Positions 23,150 through 35,029 of a stretch of 64,000 nt of DNA are shown here, in pieces. Under the pieces are notes generated by a model. That model was not told the DNA's origin and searched no databases. It saw only the letters and a program-made list of their open reading frames with translations. The stretch is taken from assembly GCF_000715075.1 (NCBI RefSeq), contig NC_134087.1, forward strand, positions 153,285,936-153,349,935, written 5' to 3'. The stretch is from Nicotiana tabacum. Its lineage: Eukaryota; Streptophyta; Magnoliopsida; Solanales; Solanaceae. Position 1 is the first letter of the stretch; every line of letters starts with the position of its first letter. Position numbers and translations under genes: made by a program.

Positions 23150-23960
23150 GGCTTGTTGGCATTCCGAGGTCTATACGAAGTTGTTCTTCTTCTTGAGTAG
23201 GGAAAAGAAATGGTGGCTCCAATCTGATTACCTCGAGATAAATCGGCCTAGGGCAGCTATTCTACCGGTCAGTCGTTGTACGACTTTCACATCGTTCACC
23301 ACGATGATCTCCTCGATGGCTTTGATTTTATCGGGGTTGATCTCTATCCCTCTGTTCGACACCACGAAATGCAAGAACTTGCCCTAGCCGACTCTGAAAG
23401 TGTATTTCTCAGGGTTGAGCTTCATGTTGTACTTTCTTAGGATATCGAACGTCACCTACAAATGAGTCAAATGGTCCTCTATGCGCAGGAACTTAACTAG
23501 CATGTCATCAATATAAACTTCCATAGATTTGACTATTTGATGTTCGAACATTTTATTAACTAGGCGCTGATATGTGGCTCCTGCATTCTTTAGCCTGAAG
23601 GGCATTATATTATAGCAATATGTACCATACTTCGTGATGAACGAAATCTTTTCCTGATCCTCCGGGTTCATTTGAATCTGGTTGTACCTGGAGTGGGCAT
23701 CGAGAAATGTAAAGATCTCGTGGCTAGCTATAGCATCGATCAATCGATCGATGTTGGGCAGTGGGAAAGAATCTTTAGGGCATGTTTTGTTCAAATCCTT
23801 GTAATCTACATACATTCTAAGTTTATTCTCCTTTTAGGGACTACCACTACGTTAGCTAGCCATTTAGGATATTTTACTTCCCTAATGGATCCTATTTTGA
23901 GAAGTTTGGATACCTCTTATTTGATGAACGCATGCTTTACCTCGGACTGAGGTCTCCTCT
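23150..23960 (-). pseudogene. Reverse transcriptase of the Tat-type element
   Basis: The frame 23815-23456 contains VDYKDLNKTCPKDSFPLPNI, FLDAHSRYNQI and the catalytic box as YIDDMLVK. The parts before and after it are in other frames or behind stops. The order after protease and before RNase H is that of a Ty3/gypsy pol. Confidence 0.82.
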
Positions 23961-24059
23961 TTTGCTTCACCGACTTAAATTTGGGATCGACACTTAGTCG
24001 ATGGGTGGTTATCTCGGTGGGATCCCTGTCATATCTAAGTGGGACAAGGCAAAGCAATC

Positions 24060-24890
24060 AATGTTATTGATAAGAAATTGAATGAGTTTTTTCCTGAGTT
24101 CGGGGGTTAACCCCATCCCCAGGTATACCTTTCGTTTCGGAAGATGCTCGATCAATATGACCTGCTCGAGTTCTTCGACCGTGGACTTTGTCGCGTTCGA
24201 TTCCTCGGGGGCAACAAAGGCTCCGGGGTAAGGAAATCTTCTTCTTCATCATTGACCACCTGTTCGCCGATCACCTGTCCCTCGGGCTCAACTGAGGTAT
24301 GGGGTGTGATTGCTATTTGGAGGCCTGTTTGTCCTTTGACTTCTCTGATGTAGATGGTGTCGATACCGGTGCCAGGTCGTGCACTGCAAACATCTCCTTA
24401 GCTGCATGTTGCTCTCCATATACTGTTTTGACGTCATCTTTTGTTGGGAACTTCATCATTTGATGAAGGGTTGATGGCACTGCCCTCATGTTATAGATCC
24501 ATGGTCTTCCAAGTAAAGAATTATACCTCATATCTCCTTCGATGACATGGAACTTGGTGTTTTGTATGGTTCCAGCCACGTTGACTGGGAGGATGATTTC
24601 CCCCCTTCGTTGTTTCACTCGCCATGTTGAATCCATTCAAGACTCGAGAGGCATGTATGATTTGGTCAAGCAGCCCGAGCTACTCCACGACCCTTGATCT
24701 GATTATATTTGCCGAGCTACCTGGATCCATGAGAACACGTTTAACTTGAATTTTATTTAAAAATATAGAAATTACCAGTTCATCATTGTGAGGCTGAGAT
24801 AAGGCCTCGATGTCTTCTTTGCTGAATGTGAGGGTGTCCTCGAGCATGTAATCCATAGTCCGTTTCTCCCTTATGATGGACACTTTGGTA
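24060..24890 (-). pseudogene. Protease of the Tat-type element
   Basis: The frame 24883-24680 ends in VKRVLMDPGSSANIIRS, the retropepsin active site in its D-P-G form. The frame 24636-24313 continues with YNSLLGRPWIYNMRAVPSTLH, the late protease motif. A frame break separates the two. Confidence 0.8.
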
Positions 24891-24999
24891 CATTTGAATA
24901 TAGGTCCCTATGGGACGTCCACTCCACCAATAATCATATGAATGACATGCTGAGGTTCTTCAGGTTCATTCTTCCTGCCTACATCTTTAACTCTTAGCC

Positions 25000-26587
25000 C
25001 GCTCACTTAGGAATTCCCGAAGGTGGCCCTCATTGAATAACCTAGCCACTTCTTCCCTTAGCTGCATGTAATCCTCCGTCTTATGACCATGTGTGCCATG
25101 ATACATGCACATCAAGTTCGGGTTCCTTTGGGAGGGATCAGTCTTTATTGTCCTGGGCTACTTAGTATATTTGATTTTGCCAATGGCCGAGATGATCCTT
25201 GAGGCATCGATACTGAAGTTGTACTCTAATAATCAGGATGCCTCTGCCAGTCCCGAGTGCCTATCGAACCCAGTTTTGCTTGTGAGTCCCTGAGAACTTT
25301 GACCTCGATTTGCTCTTCGATCATTCCGAGGTATGTTATGCCTTGAAATGTTCCTTCGATCCTCGACGTATGGCTGATATTTTTCCTTATTGGATCTTGA
25401 CCCCCTGTCTGCATTTCCCGACTCCCTTGCTAGTAACCTATTTGGATAAACTAAGCCCGAGGGGGCTCCCAACTGGTTATCCTCGACCCTAATTTTTTAT
25501 TGGTACATGTTGTGCACACCGCCCAAGTCACAACAGGATACTCAATCAAGTTCTGATTCAGCTGCTTTGAAGCTATCGAATTTTGTTCATTTATCTCCTG
25601 AGTGAAGGCTTATACGGCACAGTCATCGGAGATTGGTGGTAGCTCTATTCGTTCTAATTGGAAACGGGACACAAACTCCCTCAACATCTCGTTCTACTTT
25701 TTCTTTATTTTGAATACATCGAACTTCTTTGTTGCAACTTTTATGGCACTGGCATGTGCCTTCACAAATGAGTCTACCGACATGGCAAATGAATCGATAG
25801 AGTTCGAGGGTAGGTTATGGTACCAAATCATGGCACCTTTTGACAGAGTTTCGCCAAACATTTTTATCAAAATAGATTCAATCTCATCGTATTCCAAATC
25901 ATTTCCTTTTATGCCACAAGTGTATGTGGTAATGTACTCGTTGGGATCAGTGGTTCTGTTGTATTTCAGGATATCTGGCATCCAAAATTTCTTCGGCATG
26001 GGATTTGGAGCCGCACTCTTAGGGAATGATTTTTGCACGAACTTCTTCGAGTCCAGTCCTTTCAAAATCGGAGGTGCTCCCAGTATCTAGTCGACCCTCG
26101 AGTTGTATGTCTTTACCTTTTTCTTATTTTCGTCAATTTTCTTTTCTCCAGTCTCTATCCTTTTGGCGATCTCTTCGAGCATTTTCATAATAGCAGGGTC
26201 AGTCCCTGAGCAATTTTTATCGGGCCTCTCTATCGTTGGTTCAGCACGCCGAGTGTTCACTGGTTCGGCTGTGTTGGGAGTTCAATTCTGACTCTGAAGC
26301 TGAGTAATGACGATTTGCGGGGCTTGCAACATTTCAAATATCACCTGGAGGCTGACTCCTCCTTCTTCCATTCCTCGTGTTTCCTGGCCTCCGGCTTGGG
26401 CTTCCCTATGTGCATTCCTTAAGGGGTCTGTGCCTACGTCCGTGTTTAGAGCGTTATGTGAACTGATATCAACTGGCTCCATATTTGGCACTCCCTTAGA
26501 GTTTATGGGTAGTGCACTAACCCCTATACCGCTATTTTCTCCGAATCCCTCATTGTCATGAGCATGTGCGTTTTGTGTGCTAGACAT
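25000..26587 (-). pseudogene. gag of the Tat-type element
   Basis: The minus-strand ATG at 26587 starts a 101-residue N-terminal piece. A later frame (26065-25694) carries the capsid-like part (YNRTTDPNEYITTYTCGIKG, GAMIWYHNLPSNSID). An Arg-rich tail follows around 25470-25230. Several frame breaks separate these pieces. Confidence 0.75.
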
Positions 26588-26686
26588 ATTTTAGCCTGAA
26601 ATCAAAGAATCTTTGACAAGAAAAAGGATGAAGAATAACGTGTGTTATCAGAAAACTAGCACTAAAATAATCACTATTATCTTTAT

Positions 26687-26703
26687 CCCCACGATGGGCG
26701 CCA
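26687..26703 (-). other. Primer-binding site of the Tat-type element
   Basis: The minus strand reads TGGCGCCCATCGTGGGG, three bases inside the 5' LTR. TGGCGCC-type sites are common in plant gypsy elements; the exact tRNA was not determined. Confidence 0.75.
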
Positions 26704-26706
26704 AAC

Positions 26707-27375
26707 TGTTTACCTCGAAAAAAGTGAGTGACAATTAAATATGATTTGTGGTTTTAAAGATATGTGATTTATTCTAATACTAGTGAATATACAAGTAATA
26801 TTAGGTTTAAGTAAGAAGAATTGATAAACCAAACTAGTGTTGCTAGAGCAATAAGGACCTTGAGCTTGATTTTCTTGGGAGCCTCGAGGTGAGCTAAGAG
26901 CAATGAAGTATGAACAATAAAGTAAAAATAATAAAGCTGAAGAACAATTGTTGAGCACGGTAAACAAGAAAAGTAGAGTAGAATATTCTATTGTAGTGAA
27001 TAATATGTCCTTTACAAATGATTGGGGTCCCTTTTATATAGGAGGAGAAAATTCCAATATAGTACATTCCTAATTGTGGTAAAGAATTCTATTGGTACAG
27101 GTGTATAATAACCTAGTATGGACCTGTACCATTTCGTACAAATCTTATCCTTTAATTTATGCCCTGACCAACGTGTCCTTGAAAATTTTTCACTCTTTCT
27201 TGAGTGTCTTCGAGATTGTACTGTCCTCGATGTAGGTCGTGCCAGACCTTCAATCTGCTCCCTCGAGGTGTGTGTCCTTTAGCCGGATCCGACCCTCACT
27301 TCGAGTCGCCCGGACTCGGACTTATAGCCCAATTTAAGACTTCGAAATTGGACTCCTTGATTTTGACCGTATATA
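26707..27375 (-). repeat. 5' LTR of the complete Tat-type element
   Basis: Same 669-bp length as 15851-16519 and clearly the same sequence with scattered, mostly transition, differences. In plus orientation it runs TGTTTACCTCG to GACCGTATATA. It contains the minus-strand TATA box at 27031-27040. Confidence 0.9.
27031..27040 (-). promoter_or_regulatory. TATA box in the 5' LTR of the Tat-type element
   Basis: The minus strand reads TATATAAAAG, followed downstream by GGGACCCC. The same block is present in the other LTR near 16172-16181. It is the likely core promoter for the gag-pol RNA. Confidence 0.55.
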
Positions 27376-28260
27376 ACTTGCTCCAAGTGCACCACAGGGC
27401 AAGTCGGATGTAGATTTAGCTCCTTGTTGGATCAAGTTTATCCATAACAGCGACGTTACTTCTTTCAAATTTGATTAGTATACAGGATTATAACCAGCTC
27501 CGACTAAATGTAGCCAGCAATAGTTCTTAACACTTGAGATTTTTGCCTTAGAATTTCTCTTACAGACCGATTCATTAGCATTCACTAGGCCCAAATACTA
27601 TTGGATATACAACGAATGTCTAGATTGTTTATTGGGCCCAAATTGTGATTGGTTCGAGTCTCTTGACCCGCCAACTTTAAATGAAGAAATGACACTAGGT
27701 ACCTAGTTAAGTTCACAAATACCTTGAAAGGAGCTGGTCTTGAACTTTTAACCTTTGGGGTAGTTCACTTAACCAATTGATAAAACTTTAATTTCAACAA
27801 ATTTTGCACCAAAGCAAAAGTTTTAACCTTTGTAGCTTTGCCCATTGGTTAGGTGACATGCCTAGAAGGTCAAAAGTTAAAAACACCCCTTATGTTGTCC
27901 TATTTATGCCATTTTCTTATAGGTATTCGTTTACCACACCTCTATTTAAAATATATTTAATTTTAATAATTATTTAAAATTTAGCCAATTTTTGCAAACT
28001 TCAAAATCTTCAAACTTAACCTCCTCTTATTGTTATTGTTGCTTCTTCTTTTTCATACCTTGGAGTTTGAAGTTGGACATTATCAAATCCTAACTTTAAA
28101 CCTCGGTTTACAGCTTTGAACTTGAAAACTCCAAATTCGTCATTTCCTACTCCAAAAGTGCATGTTTTAAGTTGATTATTGGCGGCTAAACTTTAAAAAC
28201 TTTGTAAATTTCGGCTATTCATTAAATAGGGTCCTAAGAAGGCTATTTTGTAAAAATAAC
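27376..28260. other. Intergenic DNA with possible tRNA-like SINE pieces
   Basis: No gene found. Two inverted segments (about 27740-27795 on minus and 27825-27890 on plus) share a TGGTTAAGTGAA / TGGTTAGGTGAC block and a GGT(T/C)AAAAGTT block at tRNA-promoter-like spacing. This suggests SINE heads, but only weakly. Confidence 0.3.
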
Positions 28261-28786
28261 ACGGTATAGCCAGTTTTCGGACTGGTTATTCAAAAATAGT
28301 CAGCGTTTACCAAGTCAATGAAAAATAGCCACTATTTTGCTGCAGCAGAAACCGATCCAGCAAAATATACTGAAGTTCGGTGCACCTGTGTATGAACTCT
28401 AGCATATTATGCTGGACCGATATACTTTGCTGGCTCCAGTATAATATACTGGAAACTGGAGCATCGTTGCTCCAAACTCCAGTATATTATGCTGGACCGG
28501 TATACTTGCTGGAACTCCAGTATATTATGCTGGAGTTCTAGTGTACTTATGATGGAACTCCATCATATTATGCTGGAGTTCCAACATACTTATCTTGGAA
28601 CTCCAGTATAATATGTTGGAGTTCAAGTATAGTTATGCTGGAACTCCAACATAATATACTGACATATTTTCCGGGTTTTGAACATTGTTTTCGCTCAAAT
28701 TTATCCTTACATGAAAAGTAGCTAAATTTCGATTACTTTTGAAACTGGACTATTTTTGAACGACCAGTTGTAAATCTAGCTATTTT
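28261..28786. mobile_element. MITE copy 1 with palindromic CTCCAGTATA repeats
   Basis: The left end ATAGCCAGTTTTCGGACTGG then TTATTCAAAAATAG is roughly the inverse of the right end CTATTTTTGAACGACCAGTTG then TAAATCTAGC. The interior is a run of imperfect palindromes, TCCAGTATATTATGCTGGA, in alternating orientation. A second copy lies at 28845-29326. Confidence 0.6.
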
Positions 28787-28844
28787 TGAATTTCACCCGG
28801 CTATTTTGTGCACTTCACCCACTTCAAATGAAACTACTAAGTAA

Positions 28845-29326
28845 AAATAGTACGGGCTAGCTAGTTTTCGGACTAGTCATTCAAAAATAGCCAACATTTG
28901 CAAAGTCAATGAAAAATAGCCATTATTTTGCTGCAACAGGGACCGATCCAGCGTAATATACTGGAGATCAGTGCACCTGTGTATAAACTTCCAGCATATT
29001 ATGCTGGAACTCCAACACGCGAAAAGTTTCAGCATAATATACTGGAGATTAGAGCACTTGTGTATGAACTTACAACATATTATGCTGGACCGATATATTA
29101 TACTGGAACTCTAGTATATTATGCTGGAGTTCCAGTATACTTATGCTGGAACTCCATTATAATATACTGGAGTTCCAGTATATTTATGCTGGAGTATTTT
29201 TCGGATTTTGAACAGTGTATTTGTTCAAATTTATTTTTACATAAAAAGTGGCTAAATTTCGATTACTTTTGAAATTGTGTCTATTTTTGAATTACCACCT
29301 GTAAATCTTAAATCTGTCTATTTTTT
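28845..29326. mobile_element. MITE copy 2, 270 bp upstream of the RAP gene
   Basis: Shares with copy 1 the opening (TAGTTTTCGGACTAGTCATT), the block AATAGCCATTATTTTGCTGC, the palindromic core and the end TTTCGATTACTTTTGAAA. The core has fewer palindromic units than copy 1, so the two copies differ in repeat number. The 114-codon ORF over it is a by-product of the repeats. Confidence 0.6.
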
Positions 29327-29597
29327 AATTTCTCCCAATTGTTAATGGATTATCTTCTTTGGCCATGACGACTGAAGCACCACCACCACTCTTCCATAGC
29401 TTCCAACTCTCCCCTGAAATGAATCTGTAGGTTCCTCTCTCTCTCTCCACATTTGGAGTCTAAACCCCAGCCCCAATTCTTGGTTGAGTAAGATTCTTGC
29501 TTTGTTTGTTCATACTATTTTTGATGGTTTTGCACTTTTTATTTGATAATTTGCTCTAAGAAATTTTGACGGTGTGGTAATTAGCATAACAATTATC

Positions 29598-32500
29598 ATG
29601 GAAGCAGCTTCTGTAAACACATTTCCTAGCTTCCAAAGACCTCCTTCCCATACCACAATGAACAATTTCTTGCTCTTTGATCCTGCAAAGACTTCATTTT
29701 TAACTAGTAATCCAGGAATTAAATTATCCTCCAAGTTTCATATTCTATTCCACAAGACTTGTCGTTTAGCTCCCAATTCATTAGGGAATAAAATATTAAT
29801 TGATAATAAACAAGAAGAAGAAAAAGATGATGGTAGTGCTGATGGTTCTAGTGATAGTAAAAATGAGGAAAACCCGGTCAATGTGGACTGGGAAGCAAAG
29901 TTCCTTGGAAAGATTGACCCATCTGAAGATGTTTTGCCTGAGAAGAAGAAGAAAAAAAAGATAAACTCTAGATTGCTCAAGGATACTGAAACAATGGACT
30001 GGTGTATGAATGCTAGAAAAGTTGCTCTCAAGTCTATTGAAGCTAGAGGATTGACCCCTGTTATAAAGAGTATGGTTAGTGGTAATAAAAAGACCAAAAA
30101 AAAGAAGAAGAAAATAAAGTCCAAGGTTGATAAGCGAAACCCGGATGAAGAAATTGATGAAGACTCTGAATTAGACTCGGATGATGAAGATCTTGATTTG
30201 GATGCTGAAATTCCTCTAGGCAATGCAAGTCACCTTAAGAGGACAGTTAGTATGTTTGCTGATGGTATGTTTGAGGAACAGAAAGCTAAAACCATGGAAA
30301 CGTTTGTCCAAAGGCTATCTGAGTTTGCAGGACCATCAGACCGTAAGAAAGAAATTAGCTTGAATAAAGCAATTGTTGAAGCAATGACGGCTGAGGAGGT
30401 GTTGGAAGTTACTGCTGAGACGGTCTCAGCTGTTGCAAAAGGGCTTAGCCCTTCGCCTCTTTCTCCATTAAATATAGCCACAGCTCTGCATAGAATAGCG
30501 AAGAACATGGAGAAAGTTTCAATGGTTAGGAGTAGAAGGTTGGCATTTGCTCGCCGGAGAGAGATGTGTATGCTTGTTGGCATTGCTATGACTGCTTTGC
30601 CTGAGTGCTCGGCACAAGGTGTTTCAAATATTGCGTGGGCGCTGTCAAAGATTGGCGGTGAGCTTCTCTATTTGACAGAAATGGATAGAGTGGCAGAAGT
30701 GGCATTGACTAAGGTTGATGAGTTCAATACACAAAATGTTGCTAATGTAGCTGGGGCTTTTGCTTCAATGCAGCATTCTGCTCCAGAACTATTTTCGGGG
30801 TTAGCAAGAACGGCCTCAGGCATAATCCATACTTTTCAGCCTCAAGAGATTGCTCAAGTCTTGTGGGCTTTTGCTTCTCTGAATGAGCAAGCTGGTCCCA
30901 TGCTCGATTCTCTTGATAATGTTTTTAGTCATGTCAGTCAATTCAAATGCAGCTTGAGTGATGGTAAACTACCTTATATTAAAGAAAGGACAGCAGATGG
31001 TATTGCAGATGTTGAGTCTGGAGCTATTAACTATCCCGTGCTAATGTTTAATAGGGATCAGCTTGGTAATATATCATGGTCTTATGCTGTTCTTGGGCAG
31101 ATGAATCGAGTTTTCTTTGCTAATGTATGGAATACTCTCAGCTATTTTGAGGAGCAACGAATATCCGAGCAGTATAGAGAAGACATTATGTTTGCTTCCC
31201 AAGTTCATCTTGTGAACCAATGTCTCAAGCTAGAGTATGCGCATCTTGACTTATGCCTTAAAGGTGAACTGGAGGAGAAAATTTGCAATGCTGGAAGGAC
31301 AAAACGGTTCAATCAGAAGGTTACTTCCTCATTTCAGAAGGAGGTTGCTCGCCTTCTTGTCAGCACTGGACTAGATTGGGTAAGAGAATATGCGGTGGAT
31401 GGTTATACTCTGGACGCAGTCGTTGTTGACAGAAGAGTTGCTCTTGAGATAGACGGTCCTACTCATTTCTCAAGGAACTCAGGTGCTTATTAATTTATTA
31501 TCATCTGCAGACCTGTTAGTATCATTATTCATAAGTCTCCCAAAAATTAGAAGGTAACATTTTCTCAAATTGGTGATGACATTAGTACCTCCTTGCAGGA
31601 ATCCCCTTGGGACATACAATGCTAAAACGCAGATATATCACTGCTGCTGGTTGGAGGCTCATATCTGTCCCTCATCAGGAAGTGAGTGTTTTGGCATATT
31701 TTCATTTTTGATAAGTTATATTTCATTGAGGTTAAGGCATTCTTATCTTAATATCTTAAGTTAATTAACTACTTCTTACCTTCCCTTCCTGCCTAAAAAA
31801 AAGGGAGAAAACTGGTGGCCACATGGGAAATACTGAAGAATTTCCACCCAACATTAGGTTCACGTTCTCTCCTGTATTTGATATTTTCCTCCCTCATTCA
31901 TCACTTACTTAACGAGCAACTAAATGTCAAAGAAAAATAGATAGACAGACAGATTGATGATATGTGTGATACAAACAATGCTTGCAGGGAGGAAGGGTCT
32001 GGGTTTAGCATTATACCTCACCCCCTCTATCTTCGAAAAATGAGCAAACCAAGTGATAGCAAACCTCCATGTCTATTCCCCCAGCTTATCCCCTGATTCT
32101 CCTCATTCATTCATGAGGCAAGAGCCTGACCTATTTTGAAGGGTGAGTAACCATGGACTTCCTAAAATGATTTTTGAAAAAATACCATGGGCTTCCTATG
32201 AACCATTACCAAAAGTTCCATTTGCCAAGTGCCAAACCATGTGAAGTTGCATGTGGGCCCTTGGCAAGTTGCTCCCCAGAAGTTCCGGATGTTATGGCCA
32301 ACTTAAGAAACAAATTTTCTTCACAGCTATTTTTGGAGGGAGAGGAAATGAGTTGTTAAATCATTCTCTTCTCGTGAGAGCTGTTTCGATTAATGAATAG
32401 CTCTCTAGGTGTTATTATGACAGTAGAGCAATTCAATCCAATGAGGAAAACTATCCGGAGCAGCTTCAATAATTAGATGTTGGTCTGACACTGTATTTAC

Positions 32501-32748
32501 CTCCTTTCTCACTTTATATTAACAATTTGTTAAGATAGGTCATAGACTCATACTCAAGTATGAAAGGACATCTTTTTGAGCATAGACATAACAAAGGCAA
32601 AGGATAAATTGACTGAGTGGTTCTTGTTGATTCTACTTTGCAGTGGGAAGAGCTCCAAGGAGGGTTTGAGCAGTTAGAGTATCTCCGTGGCATTATTGAA
32701 GGGAGCTTCAATGTGGAAATGGAAGATGGTCATTCAAGTATAGAATAG
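29598..32748 (+). CDS. RAP: RAP-domain (OPR-type) protein, chloroplast-targeted, three exons
   Basis: Exons 29598-31482, 31599-31681 and 32644-32748, all GT-AG with matching phase, give 690 residues; Arabidopsis RAP (At2g31890) is of similar length. The ATG at 29598 is the first true ATG; the frame runs eight codons further up to a GTG. The N-terminal 55 residues are Ser/Thr-rich with few acidic residues, like a transit peptide. Then come Lys-rich runs ([22 protein letters not shown]) and an acidic stretch. Helical repeats with [35 protein letters not shown] and [12 protein letters not shown] fit OPR repeats. The C-terminal RAP domain (about residues 598-670, [19 protein letters not shown] onward) crosses all three exons. 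In Arabidopsis RAP acts in chloroplast 16S rRNA maturation and was linked to defence; the same role here is inferred. Confidence 0.93.
31599..31681 (+). CDS. RAP: RAP gene exon 2
   Basis: Acceptor CCTTGCAG ends at 31598; donor GTGAGT starts at 31682. The 83 bases restore the phase left by exon 1 and encode the middle of the RAP domain ([18 protein letters not shown], then RLISVPHQE). Confidence 0.9.
32644..32748 (+). CDS. RAP: RAP gene exon 3 and stop
   Basis: Acceptor CTTTGCAG ends at 32643. The exon reads [20 protein letters not shown] and ends with TAG at 32746-32748. The WEEL segment is the usual end of RAP domains. Intron 2 is 962 bases and holds no recognisable repeat. Confidence 0.88.
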   Translation, partial: WEELQGGFEQLEYLRGIIEGSFNVEMEDGHSSIE

Positions 32749-34059
32749 GGAAATCTATAGCTGTATTTTACTGTGTTTGCTCTTCGTTCCTCTGTCATAT
32801 AGCTGATATATATATATTTCTCTTACTTTTCAAATTGAGATTGTGCTAATGCGGATTACTTCAATTTTTGATGGGCAGTATTTGTTAAACTACTTAGACG
32901 ATTCATATAACCGACTCAAATAGTTTATAGTTGAGGTGTAGTTGATTGATTGAACAATATACACCACAAATTCTAGAGTGAGATATATCAGCAACCTTTC
33001 TTGTCTTACCAATAAGCTCAGAAGAATGTTGTTTGAGATGCAAGTCCCAATAAAAGATGTATACTCTTTGTTCAGTGACATCTTTATATCTCTTCTGCAC
33101 TTAGCTTGTTCAATGTACAGTGAGAAGATAGATGCAAATGAAACCAGATCGATGACTTTCTGCATTAAGTTGATCATGTAACTACTCTCTCTTCCTCCCT
33201 CATTTAGACAGTAAAACTTCACTTTTTGGACAGACAATTTAGGCCTATATTGTTTTCTCCATTTTTCTTTTCTCTTACCCATGGACAACCACTAATGCTT
33301 GCATTAGAGTAGGTTGTTTATATCACGCCCCTTAGGTTCAGGCGCCTGTGTGAACGCGAGATGCCTTTTTACCCAGCTTACTTTGGGTGGAAGACAAGTG
33401 TGACTGGATTTAATTGATGTAACTAGCCTCTAATATTTCCGGTATCCTGCATCATGGTGACAAATATTTTTTTGCTCTGTTGGTGTGACAATGTTCCTGT
33501 TGTGAAGTCCTCTTGGTGGGGTACTGAGATCACTTCTGCTTAAAGATGGAGATTTATGAATTTCCTACTTAATATCAATCCTCTTTGTTGTTGAGAATCC
33601 TTTAAGGGTATGTTTGGAAAGCCATCGGGTAATTGGAATTGGTGTAATTACAATTACATAATCTAATAATTACACAATATTATAGTTACAACAACCTGTT
33701 TGTTTGTCATAATGTCATAAATTCATGTGACTGTCTTAGAATTGTCCCTGAGCATACAGTACTTATTTGAATATGTTGTCCATCTGTTCCAAAATAGTGT
33801 TCTTATTACGACGTCATCGATTTATTAAGAAACTTAAATTGATTTTTTGTTTTTATATAAGTAAGCTTTTTGTGTTACAAAAAAAGTTTGACCACCTATA
33901 TATCGGATTGCGTTCATGGTGTCGAGCAATAAAAGTAGAATTAAGAAAATCTCAGTGTAAGGCTGGCTAATGGATAGTAAGTTGATTAACAGCGTAAAGT
34001 ACAAATTAAAACCAAGAATATATATGGATTTAATATAAGATATAAAGTGTCTGCATGAT
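32749..34059. other. Downstream region of the RAP gene and intergenic DNA
   Basis: Presumably includes the RAP 3' UTR. No second gene is seen. A stretch near 33604-33720 (GGGTATGTTTGG, then repeated AATTACA / TAATTAC blocks) resembles a piece of a MITE. ORFs here carry no family features. Confidence 0.45.
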
Positions 34060-35029
34060 ATAAGGAAATGCTATTGGACAAACTGGCAAGCCAACAAAAC
34101 GAATATTACGAGGACGACGTTCCCACAAATGCAGAGAATGATAAAGGAAAAAGCGTTGAAGGTTCAATCCCTCTCTCTCATGATGATAAACAACGACTCT
34201 ATCTCCCATGGCGCTACTCTGTAATCATTAAGGCCTTTAGACGTAGAATGCCCCACCACTATCTTCGCTCTAAACTGATTGAAATATGGAAACCATCCGA
34301 ACAGTTAATCTTAATTGACCTAGGATGAGACTTCTTCATAGCCAAATTCAGCTTAGAGGAAAATATGGTAAAGGCACTACACCTAGGACCATGGTTCATC
34401 TCAGGAAACTTCCTATCAGTACGGAAATGGGAACCTAAGTTTGTCCTACAAGAGGCCACTCTCTCATCCACTGCCATTTGGATTCGCCTCTCACAACTGC
34501 CAACAGAGTTCTACGATAAAGAAATTCTAGAAAAAGTGGGAAGAAAGCTGGGCAAATTGTTGAAAATTGACCAATGCACCTCCTCCACCCTCAGGGGAAG
34601 ATACGCTCGCATATGCATTCAAGTTCCCCTTGAAACCTCGGTGGAAACCTCAGTCATAATTGGAGATCACAAACAAGCAGTGATCTATGAAGGGGAAGGG
34701 ACGCTTTGCACGTCTTGTGGCAGAATTGGTCACATCTCAAAGGGATGCAACGACCGAAAACCTCAACCCACAGCCCCACCAGAAGCACCAGAAACTTCCG
34801 GAAAAACTGTGGAACTAAGGGAAGAAAATGAGTGGAAAACTGTCACCTTCCCACGAAGGAAAAAGCAAGGACATGCAAAATCAAATGACAAAAATGGAAC
34901 TGCGTCAAATAGCCAACAACAAAATACACATGCTCAACATATCCAGGTAAATATGTTCGATGCAAATTCAAGTAAGTTTCTTCAAACTCAAAACGTTCGG
35001 TACAATTCAATAAAAACCAATCTCAACCC
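34060..35029 (+). pseudogene. LINE ORF1, N-terminal part
   Basis: The first piece begins with ATG at 34068 and contains YLPWRYSVIIKAFRRRM. After an in-frame TGA at 34326 it continues DFFIAKFSLEEN, LGPWFISGNFLSVRKWEP. This fits the DUF4283-type domain of plant LINE ORF1. A CCHC knuckle follows (CTSCGRIGHISKGC, about 34708-34749). The frame is cut at 35029 by the gypsy insertion. Confidence 0.82.
35025..35029 (+). repeat. Target-site duplication AACCC, left copy
   Basis: AACCC precedes the LTR start TGTCACG at 35030 and recurs at 45722-45726 after the element end GTTACA. Confidence 0.85.

Larger units (their letters stand above)
15851..27375 (-). mobile_element. Complete Tat-type Ty3/gypsy element with antisense extra ORF
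   Basis: Two 669-bp LTRs (15851-16519 and 26707-27375) flank a minus-strand gag-pol (26587 down to 21012). On the opposite strand, between pol and the 3' LTR, there is an extra ORF (16889-19404). The flanks ACTTT (15846-15850) and ACTTG (27376-27380) look like a 5-bp target duplication with one mismatch. PBS and polypurine regions are in place. About 10 differences in the first 175 LTR bases (by eye) suggest an old insertion. gag-pol has many stops and frameshifts. Confidence 0.9.

Noticed and set aside
28928..29272. 114-codon ORF with repeated YYAGT-like residues
   Set aside because: It is produced by the palindromic MITE repeats and the repeated residues mirror the DNA repeat; no protein family features.
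29574..29597. Upstream extension of the RAP frame to GTG at 29574
   Set aside because: Eight codons without ATG; plant translation would start at ATG 29598, which also begins a typical transit-peptide-like segment.
29738..30223. 161-codon minus-strand ORF inside RAP exon 1
   Set aside because: Shadow of the Lys/Glu/Asp-rich coding region; Ser- and Phe-rich low complexity only.
33304..33420. Possible SINE or gene fragment around CAGGCGCCTGTGTGAACGCG
   Set aside because: The GC-rich block is isolated; no terminal features, poly(A) or target duplication seen.
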